Source: Luzula sylvatica | Taxonomy: Eukaryota > Streptophyta > Magnoliopsida > Poales > Juncaceae | Assembly: GCA_946800325.1 (NCBI GenBank) | Contig: OX326957.1 | Coordinates: 60,719,070-60,783,069 of the forward strand | Direction: 5' to 3' | Length of the DNA: 64,000 bases | In this document: piece after piece, positions 1 to 10,791 of the stretch | Layout: every line of letters starts with the position of its first letter | Position numbering within the stretch: the stretch's first letter is position 1 | Notes under the pieces: generated by a model | The model's input: only the letters and a program-made list of their open reading frames with translations | Database searches by the model: none | What the model was told of the DNA's origin: nothing | Made by a program: the position numbers and the translations under genes

Positions 1-543
1 GAAGCATGATATAGTTGGCTCCGTCAATACAAAGAGGACCATTGATAGCGGTGATCGCACCTCTGTCATGATTGTCACGAGGTCGCGCAACAATAAAAAT
101 GAAGAATGCTTTCTAATTTTGATGGACGTGAAGAATTCTATGAATTGAACTTGCTAGCCATTTTTGGAGAACAAATAAATTAGCCTCCTTTATTTTATAC
201 TACAAAACAGAATTTCGATATACAAATACGAATTACCGGACAAATACGAAGCACTAATACAAAAAAATGGAAATGGAAATCAAATATTAATGTCAATCTT
301 AATATGAACTACGTAATAAAATTACGAAATATCAAATACAAATATGTTGATGAAATAGAAAAACAAATATGAATTTGATTTATTACAAAAATTCAACTAC
401 AAATATGTTGACGAAATAGAAAAACTAATATGAATTTTGAAAAAGAACTATTGAAAATAAATACGAAATATATTTACAAACACTTGATATCAAATACGAG
501 TATAATATACGAACCCGCGCATTTGCGCGGGTACCATGCTAGT
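1..543 (+). mobile_element. Helitron 3' portion (5' side outside window)
   Basis: The segment ends with a textbook Helitron 3' terminus: a GC-rich hairpin at about 514-531 (CCCGCGC, loop ATTT, GCGCGGG), then seven bases and CTAG followed by T (about 540-544). The stretch before it is AT-rich and contains a direct repeat of about 61 bp (near 341 and 402, shared word AAATATGTTGA). The first 150 bases hold a frame open from the window edge to a stop near 147 that could be a captured exon, but I do not recognise it. No Rep/helicase is visible, so the element is either non-autonomous or its coding part is outside the window. Confidence 0.6.
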
Positions 544-1742
544 TTTCATAAATTTTAGATGAGTAGGAGGACAACTTTACGCATTCACTGTGGAAACCAA
601 ATTTGTTCCACTTTTTCTAACCTATTTTGGTTAACCACTAAAAAAAATTACTTTCAGTCCTTTGTTTTTTGTTGTAAAATTTCAAGAATCCATATTTAGA
701 ATTTACAACTACGTTTATCAGTGATTAAATTGCATCATTATTGTTTTAAGAGCAAACAAATTTTATGAATTTTATTATTATCGCCAAGTTTTCAATTTTT
801 TTAGAACTTCATTTTTACTTATAATTACTAGTACGTAAAAAGGCTTAATACTTTCAATTGGAGTCGGGAGATCTAAAATATGTTTCAAGCCCGTGGCAGA
901 AAAATGCAAAATAAAAACTTAAGATTATAAAACAAAATTAAATATCAAACCATAATCTACTGACAGGCAAAAATAACCGACCTCATGTAAAAGCGGGTTT
1001 AAAGACGATCCTAGAAGGGTGTGATCATGGATTCTGACATGCGGGTCCGTGCTCCAGAATTAGGATCCTGAAGCTTCCTGACAATCCTTTCAAGGACGAT
1101 GAGCCCCAAGGTAATATAAGAAGCATTATGGCCCTAACATTAGTTTCATGTTACTCGAAAATGATGTTTTTTTATAAGATCATGGTATAGTCTTTTTATT
1201 CTCCTTTAATAATTTGTTCAATGGGGGCATATGTGTCATGTAAAAGAATGGCATATTTGAACTTTAAAAAAAAAAAAGATCGAGTAATTTTCTGTTATTT
1301 CTTTTTTATTCCTTGTTTAAAACTGGCTAGGATAATGATAATCCTACCATCTTATTTCGATTTAGCCGGTTTGAATTTTCGTTTTAATTGGCTTGGTTGA
1401 GAAGTTGGTAAAAACTGGTTCCTGCAGATTGCTTAGATTTTGTTTGGCAAACGGGTTAAACTGAGCCGAGTGAATTATATCTCATTTTTTTCTATTATGT
1501 TACTTTTAAAAAAATTAGATTTGCAATAATCATATTACAAATAATATTAATTTAATTATATAATTTACGCACTTTTTTGCTAATAAATTGACTTTTCATT
1601 AATGCTATATGTTTATGTGAAAAATATTAAATTTCTTATTCGATAGGAATGAACTGAATTAATTTTTTGTTTATTTAAAACGGTATTAAGTCAATTCAAA
1701 ATTTTAGTTTTATTCCTTCCATTGGAAAAACCTGATTCGACC
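544..1742. other. AT-rich intergenic stretch, nothing recognised
   Basis: No convincing coding region on either strand. It contains homopolymer runs (for example the A-run near 1267-1278) and AT-rich spacer. I see no TIRs, tRNA boxes or protein remnants. Confidence 0.5.
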
Positions 1743-1823
1743 ATGGAAGATAGATTGCCACCAGAAACCCTAGACCCGTGTTCTTTGCAGAAACTGAACG
1801 AGGAGTTTAATCTTTACCTACAG
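1743..1823 (+). pseudogene. Orphan first-exon-like fragment
   Basis: An ATG opens 27 codons (starting MEDRLPPETLDP) that run exactly to CAG|GTAACA, a good 5' splice donor. Codon use and composition look like a real exon rather than the AT-rich spacer around it. No matching downstream exon is seen before the oppositely oriented RRP42 gene ends at 1931. It may be the start of a gene cut off by rearrangement, or a captured exon. Family not recognised. Confidence 0.3.
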
Positions 1824-1930
1824 GTAACAATATTTCAGAGTCGTAAAATAAATTCAAATCCACGTAACGATATTTCAACCGATAAATAATCCTAAATTCA
1901 CCTACAACAAACATTTAAAAAAAATCCAGA

Positions 1931-3201
1931 TCACTCCTCAGACGCCTCTGCAGCCGCGATCTCAGAATCCAAAACCGAAATGAATTGCTCGCCTACGTGT
2001 TTCGCAACAGAAACCATGTCCATTATTACACTCGGATCAAGTCCGGCACCGCCTCTCTTGGTCAACCCGCATATTTGCCCGTTTCTGTTCACGGAGATCG
2101 AGACCGCTGAGCTCATCTGAGACTCTTCTTCTGACGTGGCATCGACTACGTAGTCCTTCCCTACCTACATACATACGTACATACAAACATTACAATTTAT
2201 TATAAAAAAATGGAATATTATTAATTTATTATTACCTTGGTGAGAGTAATTATGACCGGCACGGTGGAAGTATCGAATTGAAGGAATTCTTCGTCGCTCA
2301 CGTCGACTTCAGGCTGGTCTTCGGGGGAGGCACCGAGAACTACGTTCACTTTTGGGATTCCAGTGTTGGCCAACGCAACCTAGAGAGAGAAAGTCGAATC
2401 TTGAAATACTTATTATATTGTAATTTGTAAATAAGTATTTGATAATACTTTAATTGCAGCAGCTAAAGAATCGAGCAAATTTCCATCGGTACTGACGACA
2501 AGTGCGTCTATGTAGAGATCCCAACAGACTTTACCTTCCACCAAAACTAAGGATGATAAATCTATCGCAGCCCCTGCATTTTACACAAATTACATATTCA
2601 GAAAATTAGTATTAATAAAATATTTGTAAAGCATAGATTTATAAATATATATATATATAACCTGCTCCGGTTTTGCCACCTAGCAAGCATCTTTGTAACG
2701 CAACTGAGAGTTCCATCGATAACTCTTCACCACCTCGTCCCTATAATAACTAATATATTGAATAAAAAAATATGAGGGGCTTAATAGCAAAAATTACCCC
2801 AAACATAGGAGCTGCGGTTGGGCTACAATCAACAAAAATAGAAACTTTTCCTTTGTCGGGATGGAGTCCATTCGGTCTTCCAAGTTCAGCCTAAACAAAA
2901 TAATATCGAAATGAATAGTTATTAAATTGGAAAAAAAATTAATTAATTAGTACCTTAATGCTTGCAATGACTTCAGTTGTACCAAGTCTAACTCGAGATG
3001 ATCCATTAGCCTAGCAAGAAAAATCACGGTTCATAATAATCACAGTAATTAGAAAGTTTTGGATTTGGTATAAACCTGAGGAATGACTCCAGTTTCGACT
3101 GAGATGGGGCGAAACTGAAGTCTGGTACGGCCATCTGTTCTGAGGTCTTGTTCGATACCACCCTTTATAAAATTCTTCTCACCTTTTGAGAGTCCCACCA
3201 T
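1931..3201 (-). CDS. RRP42: Exosome complex component RRP42 (RNase PH-like)
   Basis: Seven exons on the minus strand: 3201-3076, 3010-2954, 2890-2798, 2740-2662, 2573-2449, 2379-2236 and 2164-1931. All introns are GT-AG and phases match, giving 285 codons plus stop. The start MVGLSKGEKNFIKGG, the block DLRTDGRTRLQFRPI, the FGGRGGEEL motif and the tail MSSAVSISVNRNGQICGLTK are those of plant RRP42, one of the six RNase PH-fold subunits of the exosome ring. The ring guides RNA to the catalytic exonucleases for rRNA 3' maturation and RNA decay in nucleus and cytoplasm. In eukaryotes this subunit is normally not catalytic itself. Length is close to the usual 280-290 residues and no break is seen. 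The 5' UTR side carries a CT repeat (as read in the sense strand) and telo-box-like repeats, usual for housekeeping genes of the translation and RNA machinery. Confidence 0.95.
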
Positions 3202-3219
3202 TTTTCTTCCAACTAGTAT

Positions 3220-3221
<2 letters not shown>

Positions 3222-3260
<39 letters not shown>
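3222..3260. repeat. (GA)n microsatellite in RRP42 5' leader
   Basis: About 19 GA units, just upstream of the RRP42 start codon. On the gene's sense strand it reads CT, a pyrimidine patch common in plant 5' leaders. Confidence 0.9.
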
Positions 3261-3262
<2 letters not shown>

Positions 3263-3365
3263 CCGGGACGAGATAGAACTTCTGGATTAAGTCGCTGACA
3301 AAAGCAAGCCTCGGCAACCTCCCGTTAGCCTTTCGTCTGAGCTTCCGTCGCTTGACGCCTGGCTA

Positions 3366-3391
3366 CCCTAAACCCTAAACCCTAAACCCTG
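3366..3391 (-). promoter_or_regulatory. Telo-box-like repeats upstream of RRP42
   Basis: Three to four units of CCCTAAA lie about 170 bp before the RRP42 ATG. AAACCCTAA telo-boxes are known promoter elements of plant ribosome-biogenesis and cell-growth genes, which suits an exosome subunit. Too short to be an interstitial telomere block. Confidence 0.5.
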
Positions 3392-3446
3392 GATAGGGAT
3401 GGAAGAGGGCTCGTGAGCGAGGTCCGATTATTGAAGGTGTTTTAGG

Positions 3447-4045
3447 TAGGGATGTCAATGGTGTGGATATTGCCCGAACCGACCCGAACCGTATCCGAAA
3501 AAATATCCGGATTCGAAAAAAATATCCGAATCCGAGTGGATCCGGATATGGATCTGGTTGCTAATTTTAAGATCCGGAACCGGATTCGATATTCGGTTTT
3601 GGTACGGGAACCGGATCCGTGTTCCGGATCCGGGTATTTTTAGGATCCGGATACTCGAAACTAGATTCGAGTATCCGAAACCGGATCCGGATACTCATAT
3701 TATATATTATTTTATGTATTATATTTGATATTAGTTGAAAAATAATATACAAATTAATGATTTGTAAGTGATTTAACTCACAATCGTAAAATTATGTTTA
3801 AATATAATCATATTTATCGTTCATGTCACAAATTATATATATTTATAGCTAAAAAGTAAGTTACGTTATAATAACATAGTATCCGTTTTAATATCCGAAA
3901 CAGAACCGTATCCGTATCCGTATCCGACAATATCCGAACCGTATCCGTATCCGTTTATTATCCGAACCGTATCCGGATCCGACAATATGGATATGGATCT
4001 GGTATGACCACTATCCGAACCGGATCCGAACCGTTGACACCCCTA
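3447..4045. mobile_element. Non-autonomous hAT element, TSD gttttagg
   Basis: The ends are TAGGGATGTCAATGG and, on the other strand, TAGGGGTGTCAACGG (13 of 15 match). They are flanked by the perfect 8-bp target duplication GTTTTAGG at 3439-3446 and 4046-4053, diagnostic of hAT transposition. Both ends are packed with subterminal copies of TATCCG / ATCCGAACCG on either strand, the kind of array hAT transposases bind. The middle is AT-rich with no transposase. It shares its TIR with the element at 10792-11508. Confidence 0.9.
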
Positions 4046-4053
4046 GTTTTAGG

Positions 4054-4987
4054 GCCGGAGAGGCTTTGTCAAAATTACAACACAACCCTGGATTTTTCCT
4101 CTGGCTCGTAAGGCTTGCATAAATTCCAACTCTAACTTGGACGAATTGGATAGTTTGAATGAGTTGAACAAGTTATTTTATTAAAGGCAGAATTTCATGT
4201 TTGCCCCTGCAAAACATTATAATTTCATATATACCCCTCAAAAAATGTAAATTTTCATAAATACCTCTTTAAAATCCTTCAAATATCATGATAGCCTAAA
4301 CTAAAATTTTAGTTAAAATTTATTAATTTTTTTGTTCAAAATATTTTTTCGTCTTATTCTTATATAAATGTAGTAGCTACTTCAAATTTTGAGAATAATA
4401 TTGATTTGAGCAATGATTCTTGAAAAAAAATAGGAGAGAGAATTGATAACATTTTATTTTTTGTGATTTTAAATATTATTTTAGGGCAAAAATTTATTAT
4501 TATTATAAAAAAATAATTTAAGATAGATTTATATGAATCATGTTTATCGGAGCATAATTAACATCAGTGTTATTTTTCATATAATAATAATAGTTTATGA
4601 TTTAATTTATAAAATAAACTAATCATTTGTTAGTTATTTTTATCTGACGTTTTCAAAAATGAAATTGTAATAGAGAATAAAATATTTCTTCATTTGTAAT
4701 GTTATTTCTGTTAGAGTAATCATGTAATATAAATTAATAATTGAAAATATTACCTCAGTTTTATGAAATAATATATTGATTTAGTAAGTTATGATTTGAG
4801 TTTTATGGGCTATATACATATACAACATTATTATTGCCTTAAATCTTAAACAGTAAGAAAATGTTAGCTATATTCAGTTTGGGCCATCAATATATAAAGC
4901 CCATTTAAGCTAGCATAAAAAACCTAATAAGCAATACAACAATCTGCAGCCGCCTTTCTTCAACCGGAAATCTGTACAGACTACACA
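4054..4987. other. Intergenic, AT-rich
   Basis: No gene seen. Around 4190-4310 there is the TACCCCT-type low-complexity sequence common in plant MITE remnants, without ends I can place. Around 4883-4910 a TGGGCC motif and a GCCCATTTAA motif lie close to the U3 gene and may belong to its upstream region. Confidence 0.4.
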
Positions 4988-5031
4988 ACTCCCACCATGA
5001 ACGATTGTACAAACAGTGAAGCCTATATATA
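4988..5031 (+). promoter_or_regulatory. Pol III-type USE and TATA of the U3 gene
   Basis: ACTCCCACCATG at 4988-4999 resembles the plant snRNA upstream sequence element (consensus RTCCCACATCG). TATATATAA at 5024-5031 is the TATA box, about 23 bp before the transcript start. Spacing between the two is about 24 bp. In plants the short spacing marks Pol III snRNA/U3 promoters, the longer one (about 34 bp) Pol II. Confidence 0.7.
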
Positions 5032-5053
5032 ACTGAACGGAGGAGGAAGAAGC

Positions 5054-5268
5054 ACGACCTTACTTGAACAGGATCTGTTCTATAGGATCGTACCACTGTA
5101 TTCTTGAGTGATCAGGAGACAGGCACCACAGTCTGGTTGATGACCCGTAACCACTGCACCAGAGCGTGATTAATGGCTTAGATCTTCCCTCGGGTCGATC
5201 GATGGCTGTAGAGGATCGTTCCCTTCTAGCTTCGTCTGGTGGGGGCGGTGCAGTGGTTGTCTGACAGA
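5054..5268 (+). ncRNA. U3: U3 small nucleolar RNA
   Basis: The sequence begins ACGACCTTACTTGAACAGG, the near-invariant plant U3 5' end. It continues through box A and A' (GATCTGTTCTATAGGATCG), box C' (TTGAGTGATC, 5104-5113), box C (TGATGA, 5138-5143), box B (GAGCGTGA, 5162-5169) and box D (GTCTGA, 5259-5264). U3 base-pairs with the 5' ETS and 18S part of pre-rRNA in the SSU processome and is required for early rRNA cleavages. Length of about 215 nt is normal. All boxes are intact and the promoter is complete, so the copy is probably expressed. The exact 3' end is uncertain by a few bases. Confidence 0.93.
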
Positions 5269-5280
5269 CCCAAATTCATA

Positions 5281-5287
5281 TTTTTTT
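5281..5287 (+). terminator. Pol III T-run after U3
   Basis: Seven T residues about 13 bp after the box D end of U3, as expected for Pol III termination. Supports the Pol III reading of the promoter. Confidence 0.7.
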
Positions 5288-6399
5288 ATTTCATCATTTT
5301 CTGTCGTGTACGTGGGAAAAATTGGTGAATTTCTTTAATTGATGCGTTGGCTAGTCTGATCAGTACGGGTGGTGAATTATGTATTGATGAACGGGCTTAA
5401 ATTATATGCTCGATGAAATGCTTGAACTGAATTCACTATGCTTTGTTTGTGTTCGATGAAATGTCTCACTGAACATGTTCTGTTCTGTTTGATACAATCC
5501 ATCAGTACGCACGCTCTCTTCATGTTTGATAAATTGCCTCAATGAGGATCTCTCTGCTAATGTATGATTAATGTCTCAAATGTATATTCCATTCAATGTC
5601 TCCGTGGACATGCCCGGTAGGTGTTCGACGAAATGAGTCACTGTACTTTTTTTTGTACATGTTCAAGTTTAACTGGACTCCAGATTGAAGGGGTACATGC
5701 ACCGACGATATTCGAAAATGACACTTTCAAATAATACAGGTACCTATATTTGTCCTCTTACCCATTATTTGCTGATGACTGATGAGTTGTCTCCATAAAA
5801 TAAAGATACTAATTTGTACTCATTTACCAAACCATGGAGACACGAGAAAAAACCCATGCTACACTGCACTACACTACACTGCATTTGGGTTAATATGCTC
5901 TCAATGATAACCCTCTAACAACTAACAATAATTTTTGAATCTCAAACTTGAGGGACACTAGTCCATCCAATGACATTGGTTTATTGGTCATTGGTATACC
6001 ATATACATATATGATAAATGATTAGTATTGTATTGTGTTTAGTTGTCTAATCTTTGTCATTAATGATATATTTGACCTAAATTCCAGGATGTGTATTGCA
6101 TTTTAAGTGTGGTTAGTTCTACTTTCCTAGGGACCAAATAAAGGGGCGGTTGAGACGTAAAGTCTTCTTTGGAAAGACTACCTTTTGCTACCACTACAAA
6201 ATTATTCACTGTTTTTAATCCTTTATGATATCTCCATCTCATCCTCCCCAATTATTATGTTTTGTAAACCTAAGCCTACAAATTTATAAGTTTTCTAAAA
6301 TAAATGATATTTTAGTCACCAAACACTAACCTTGATAAAATACCCTTAACTTCCTATCTATTTATCTCTCTCTTCAATTCGATCCCTTCTCTTTGTTGC

Positions 6400-6400
<1 letters not shown>
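5288..6400. other. Intergenic, with repeated CGATGAAATG words
   Basis: No gene assigned. Between about 5395 and 5640 the word TTCGATGAAATG and variants (near 5412, 5453 and 5615) recur with spacing of 40 to 160 bp, each followed by a phrase like TCACTGAAC. They look like decayed copies of a short unit. The rest is ordinary spacer leading to the promoter of the NHL gene. Confidence 0.4.

Positions 6401-6401
<1 letters not shown>

Positions 6402-6470
<69 letters not shown>
6402..6470. repeat. (CT)n microsatellite in NHL gene 5' leader
   Basis: About 34 CT units ending 37 bp before the start codon at 6507. Probably transcribed as part of the 5' UTR. Confidence 0.9.
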
Positions 6471-6472
<2 letters not shown>

Positions 6473-6506
6473 CTCCACTTCCTTCTCTCTACCTTTCTCT
6501 GAGAAA

Positions 6507-7207
6507 ATGTCGAAAGGCGGCTCGTGGCCGAAGCGGCGCCACATATTCCGCGGCCTAGCTTCGTGTTGCGTAACCATAGTCGTAATAATCCTACTAATCA
6601 TTTTAATAGTCTACCTCAGCCTTCGTCCAACCAAACCTGAATTCAATCTCCAAACCGTCCATCTAATCAAGATCCTCAACTCTCCTGCCACGTCAGCACC
6701 TCCGACGCTTAGCACCAATCTCCAAGTCACCATTTCCTCTCGAAACCCTAATAATCGTATCGGTGTATATTACGACACGTTAGATATTTACGCTACGTAT
6801 AGAGACCAACCCATTACTGCACCGATTATGCTTCCTCCAATATACGAGGGCCACAAAGACATTGCAGTCTGGTCTCCCGTATTGGTTGGAAATAATGTAC
6901 CTATCGATCAATATACCGCAGGTGCAATTCAGCTCGACCAATCTTCAGGCATGATCATGTTTCATGTCAAGGTAAATAAATTATTTTAACATGTTTGCTA
7001 TTTTAATGGGGGCTTGTTGAGATATTTAAATTTGGAAGAACTAATTTGTATTTTTAGATTAATGGAAGGGTGAGATGGAAAGTGGGGAGCTGGACTTCGG
7101 GCCATTATCACTTGTTTGTAAATTGTCCGATTTTAGTCTCGTTAAATGGAAATTCGATGTCTGGAGATGGATTATCGCCCATTGTTCAATGTCAAGTCGA
7201 GGATTGA
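6507..7207 (+). CDS. NDR1/HIN1-like (LEA_2) membrane protein, copy 1
   Basis: Two exons, 6507-6971 and 7058-7207, intron GT-AG in phase 0 after HVK; 204 residues. A basic cytoplasmic start (MSKGGSWPKRRH) is followed by one hydrophobic helix at about residues 19-42. Then comes an LEA_2 domain with the family words NPNNRIGVYYD and the end WTSGHYHLFVNCP. NDR1/HIN1-like proteins sit in the plasma membrane as type II proteins and act in pathogen response, senescence or abiotic stress; which of these applies here cannot be read from sequence. The ATG was chosen because the copy at 9071 starts with the same residues. The longer frame beginning in the CT repeat is an artefact of the repeat. Confidence 0.9.
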
Positions 7208-7312
7208 TTAGTCGCAATGTCGCAATGTGTTAAGTTGATGTCAAGGATTGATTAATCGCAATGTATTAAGTTAATGTCGAGGATTAATTAATCCCAATGT
7301 ATTAAGTTAATT
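7190..7312 (+). repeat. About 42-bp tandem repeat overlapping the stop codon
   Basis: Three imperfect units built on the words GAGGATTGATTA, CGCAATGT and TTAAGTTGATGTC. The first unit contains the last codons and stop of the NHL gene, so the repeat arose by local duplication of the gene end into the 3' UTR. The second NHL gene lacks it. Confidence 0.75.
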
Positions 7313-7329
7313 ACTTTTCATCTGGAGGT

Positions 7330-7790
7330 TTTGCATTATATTTGTATTAATCTAAAGTTGTATTTATTGTAACTGAAGGGATTGCATGAATTATTGAAGT
7401 TAATAGACATATGGCCTTAATTTAATATTTCTGCTTGTTTTTTCTTTTCTTTTTGTATGTAATACCATGACATTGAATTCGAGTAAGTCTTCTTTTTTTA
7501 AAAAAAAAAAGATTGCCCGAGCCGATTTTAACATATACCGCATATTACTTCGTAGATGTACCCCTCTTTGATTACGATTTGAACATTTGATTAGGAATTT
7601 TCAGCACGTTTTACGTTTATCATGTCAATTCTGTTAAACAAGACCTTCAACACTATCTAGTTTGAGCAACTAGAATAATTAAATGATAAATATCCCATTA
7701 AAATAAATAAATGATCAATTTAGACATTGAACACAATTAGTGATTGTACGATGAAATTTTTTTTTGAAGGAAAGGCAAGCACGATACGTG
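7330..7790. other. Intergenic, nothing recognised
   Basis: 3' flank of the first NHL gene, AT-rich, with a T/A homopolymer pair near 7493-7511. Confidence 0.4.
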
Positions 7791-7905
7791 TTCGGTCTGA
7801 TCATTTTTCATTAAATTAGAAAAAAAAACAAAGTTGCGGCAATATTTACAAAGAGAATTGTAAAGATGGAACTCCTAAAAAACATTTAGCTTTTCATGGC
7901 CCTAT

Positions 7906-8214
7906 TTAACAATATAATAGCCATTGATTGGTTAGGTCGTTGATAGCATTTATAACGAGAACGTGCATTCGTCCTTTACGTTGAAAAATTCGATTGTTAC
8001 GCTCCCTCCATAAAGTCCAAATCGTTGCAAGCCATTTGATTTCCCATCGTGTGGCTTCCTCATTTGATCTTCGTGCTCTTTCGGTCCACCAAAACTCTTG
8101 TACCGAAGATGAAATGTGATTCATTCTTGGTTCGACCGTTCTTATTGAACCCGCACATAGGGAACAAGTTGGGTCATGAGGCCATACTCGTTTAAGTAGG
8201 TTGTCCGCCGTCAA
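7906..8214 (-). pseudogene. LINE remnant (reverse-transcriptase zinc-binding region)
   Basis: A 102-codon open frame on the minus strand begins MTADNLLKRVWPHDPTCSLC and ends near ATIWTLWRERNNRIFQ. These are typical words of the zf-RVT region after the reverse transcriptase of plant L1-type LINEs (TADNL..R.W....C..C, then IW..RN.RIF). Only this scrap is left; no endonuclease or RT is nearby. It separates the two NHL genes. Confidence 0.7.
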
Positions 8215-8259
8215 AATAAAATTCGGTTATTTAGTGTTAACCAACCAAATTTTTTTTTT

Positions 8260-9070
8260 TTTTGGGTGCCTTGATTTTGAGTATTTTTTGCGGCCATTCA
8301 CATGTCACCCCCGGGTGCGATATTGAGAAGTAAACCCTAGCCGTTGGGTATTTGGTCCATTCGGTTGGTTGGAGTAGATTCGATTAGGTGATTGATTGGT
8401 AAATAATCCTTGTATTGAGTTGTAAAGTGGTATTAGTGTTTGGAGATCGTGAATGAAAAAAATGCGAGATTATTCGATATACTCGCTAATTGTACGATGA
8501 AATTTACCCGAAAAAAAATATTTCATAGCTTAAATTCCCACTTAATACATCGAATAAAAGCAGTAATTAGTTTCCCCAATTAATTATTTGACTATTTATA
8601 CAAAAATACATTTGATTTACGAATATATACAAGTATATCTCAGACAAATATCATCAAAACTGGTGGTTAAGGGTCGAGAGTCATACAGCACAGTACACTC
8701 ACTCACTTGCAATCTTCTGGTCTTGTCCTCTATTGTAGTGTCCCTATTATTAAGGGCAATGACCCTTCACCAATTTCTCATATGACCCATAATATTAAGT
8801 GCTCAGGGAATAAACGGTTGGTGCGTTCAATCTCCTTTCGAAAAGGCCACTTTTTACAATTATCTTTTTTTTAATCTATGATGTTTGGACTTATCCTTCC
8901 ATCATAAATTATTGGTACCAAATGATACTATTTTATTACAATAATCATCGACTCCTATAATTATATATCGCTTCCCTTAATATATATCACTCACTCTCTT
9001 TATCTCTCCTCCCTCACATTATTACATATCAACCGATATTCAACCTTTCTTCACCAAAAAAAAAGGAAGA
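8260..9070. other. Intergenic / promoter region of second NHL gene
   Basis: Starts with a T-run (about 8251-8263), then ordinary spacer. The last 100 bp contain ATATATAT-like and CTCTCC-rich leader sequence before the ATG at 9071. No other feature. Confidence 0.4.
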
Positions 9071-9777
9071 ATGTCGAAAGGGTCGAAATGGGAGAAGGGG
9101 CAACACCTTGGCAGTCGTTTGGCCGCATGTCTCGTGACGTTAGTCATAATTATCCTCGTAATAATTTTAATAGTCTATCTCTCTCTTCGTCCATCCAAGC
9201 CCAAATTCTATCTCCAAAATCTTAACCTCATTAAAATCATCAATTCTCCTTCCGGCATGTCCGGACCGGCAACTCTTTCAACCAATCTTCAAGTAACAAT
9301 TACGGCTCGAAACCCTAATAATCGTGTTGGTGTTTATTACAATATGTTGGACACGTACGCAACCTATCGAGATACGCAAATTACTGCACCGGTTTCGATT
9401 CCTTCGACTTATGAGGGTCATAAAGACGAGGCGGTTTGGTCACCGGTTCTGAGTGGTTTTAACGTGCCGATCGATCCACTCACTGCGAATGCAATAATGC
9501 AGGACCAGGCCGCTGGCATTATCCTTTTACATGTTAAGGTAATTAACTAACTTTGGTATATTAGTTTCTTTTGCCATGAATATTTTTGTATTTTTTTGCC
9601 AATAAAATATTTATGTGATATTAGGTGGAGGGGAGGATTAAATGGAAAGTGGGGAGTTGGACTTCAGGGCATTATCACTTGTTCGTGAATTGCCCGGTTT
9701 TCGTCTCGTTCAATGGCGGAAATGCTGTACCTGGCAATGGATTTTCGCAGTTTGTACAATGCCACGTCGAAGATTAA
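9071..9777 (+). CDS. NDR1/HIN1-like (LEA_2) membrane protein, copy 2
   Basis: Two exons, 9071-9538 and 9625-9777, 206 residues, with the same phase-0 intron position as the gene at 6507. Start MSKGSKWEKGQHLGSR, one membrane helix at about residues 18-42, then NPNNRVGVYYN in the LEA_2 domain and the end WTSGHYHLFVNCP and CHVED. Roughly two thirds of positions match the upstream copy by eye, so the two are tandem duplicates. The split NPN box and the conserved WKVGSWTSG in exon 2 are intact in both. As for copy 1, a plasma-membrane role in defence or stress is the family expectation, not something shown by the sequence. Confidence 0.92.
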
Positions 9778-9789
9778 CTTTAACTATAT

Positions 9790-10429
9790 AAATTAGATTT
9801 GTTATTGAAGATAAAACTTTATTTTATTAATTTATAAGCAGAGAATTCGTATTTACATTTTGATTACCTTTGCTAGATTAAGATTTTTAAGAAGTTGAAG
9901 AAGGTTTCGTGTAGTTGTAATTTAAGTTATTGCAAGGGCAGATAAGCAAATTATCCTGTAAACTTGTGTTTATATTATTATGTTGTAAATTTTCAAATAT
10001 ATTTATGACAACAAAATATGTTCTCTTAAAATTCAATTTTTTGGTTGTTCATTTTGTCATGTAATCCATTATCTAGATGAATTAGGAATCTGAAACCTTT
10101 TCTTTTGGATTAGTGAATCCTGAAATGTTTCACTGTATGTTTTTCTTCTTTTCTGAAAAAGGCCCGTGGGCAATGTTTCACTGTATGTTGAATCCATTCT
10201 GAATTTATTATAGTTCATAAAATTATCTTTTAAGCTCATTATATAAATAGGCCCATTGAATATATTACTGGCCTGTACTAAATTATTTTCACTTATAATC
10301 TGCCCCGGCACATATTTATGGGCCTTGAATAAACCGAAATGGAGTTTCCAAGTCATCAAATTCAACCAACAATTGGTAGCATGTTACGTGTAGTCGTGTA
10401 GGGCCGTAGTTCTCATGTTGGGTGATGTC
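9790..10429. other. Intergenic, nothing recognised
   Basis: 3' flank of the second NHL gene. Open frames here are short and without family resemblance. Confidence 0.4.
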
Positions 10430-10443
10430 AATGAGATCAATTC

Positions 10444-10500
10444 ATTGCCCACGGACTTGAAGTCAAAAAAAAAAAAAAATAAATAAATAAATAAAAATAA
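10444..10500 (+). mobile_element. 5'-truncated retroposon stub with 14-bp TSD
   Basis: A 57-bp insert consisting of ATTGCCCACGGACTTGAAGTC and an A-rich tail (A-run, then AAAT repeats). It is flanked by the perfect 14-bp direct repeat AATGAGATCAATTC at 10430-10443 and 10501-10514. Long TSD plus poly(A) is the mark of LINE-machinery target-primed insertion. Too short to name the source family. Confidence 0.75.
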
Positions 10501-10791
10501 AATGAGATCAATTCGAACCCGATTTGAAATTTATCGAGTTCGACTCGAACTAGTTTCGCTCGACTCGTTACTCTAGTTTGGATTGGGTATATGTTATTGT
10601 ATTTGGATTTGGATAGTAAATATTTGAGTATTGGATTAATAAATTATTGGTTTATATACAAATTAATAATAAACTATTTTTTTCGAGTTTTCGAATTTTT
10701 CATGATTTAATTTTACTTTTTTATTTTATTTCCATGTATTTTTTTATACATGGTTGTTTTTATTTGTTGTTGAGCAAAATAGAGTAGGCTC

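Noticed and set aside
6374..6601. Arg/Glu repeat frame on the minus strand and Leu/Ser repeat start on the plus strand
   Set aside because: Translation of the (CT)n microsatellite; the true start is the ATG at 6507.
10069..10365. 98-codon minus-strand frame downstream of the second NHL gene
   Set aside because: Made of local repeated words (GAAACATT, CCCACGGG); no protein family and no gene context.
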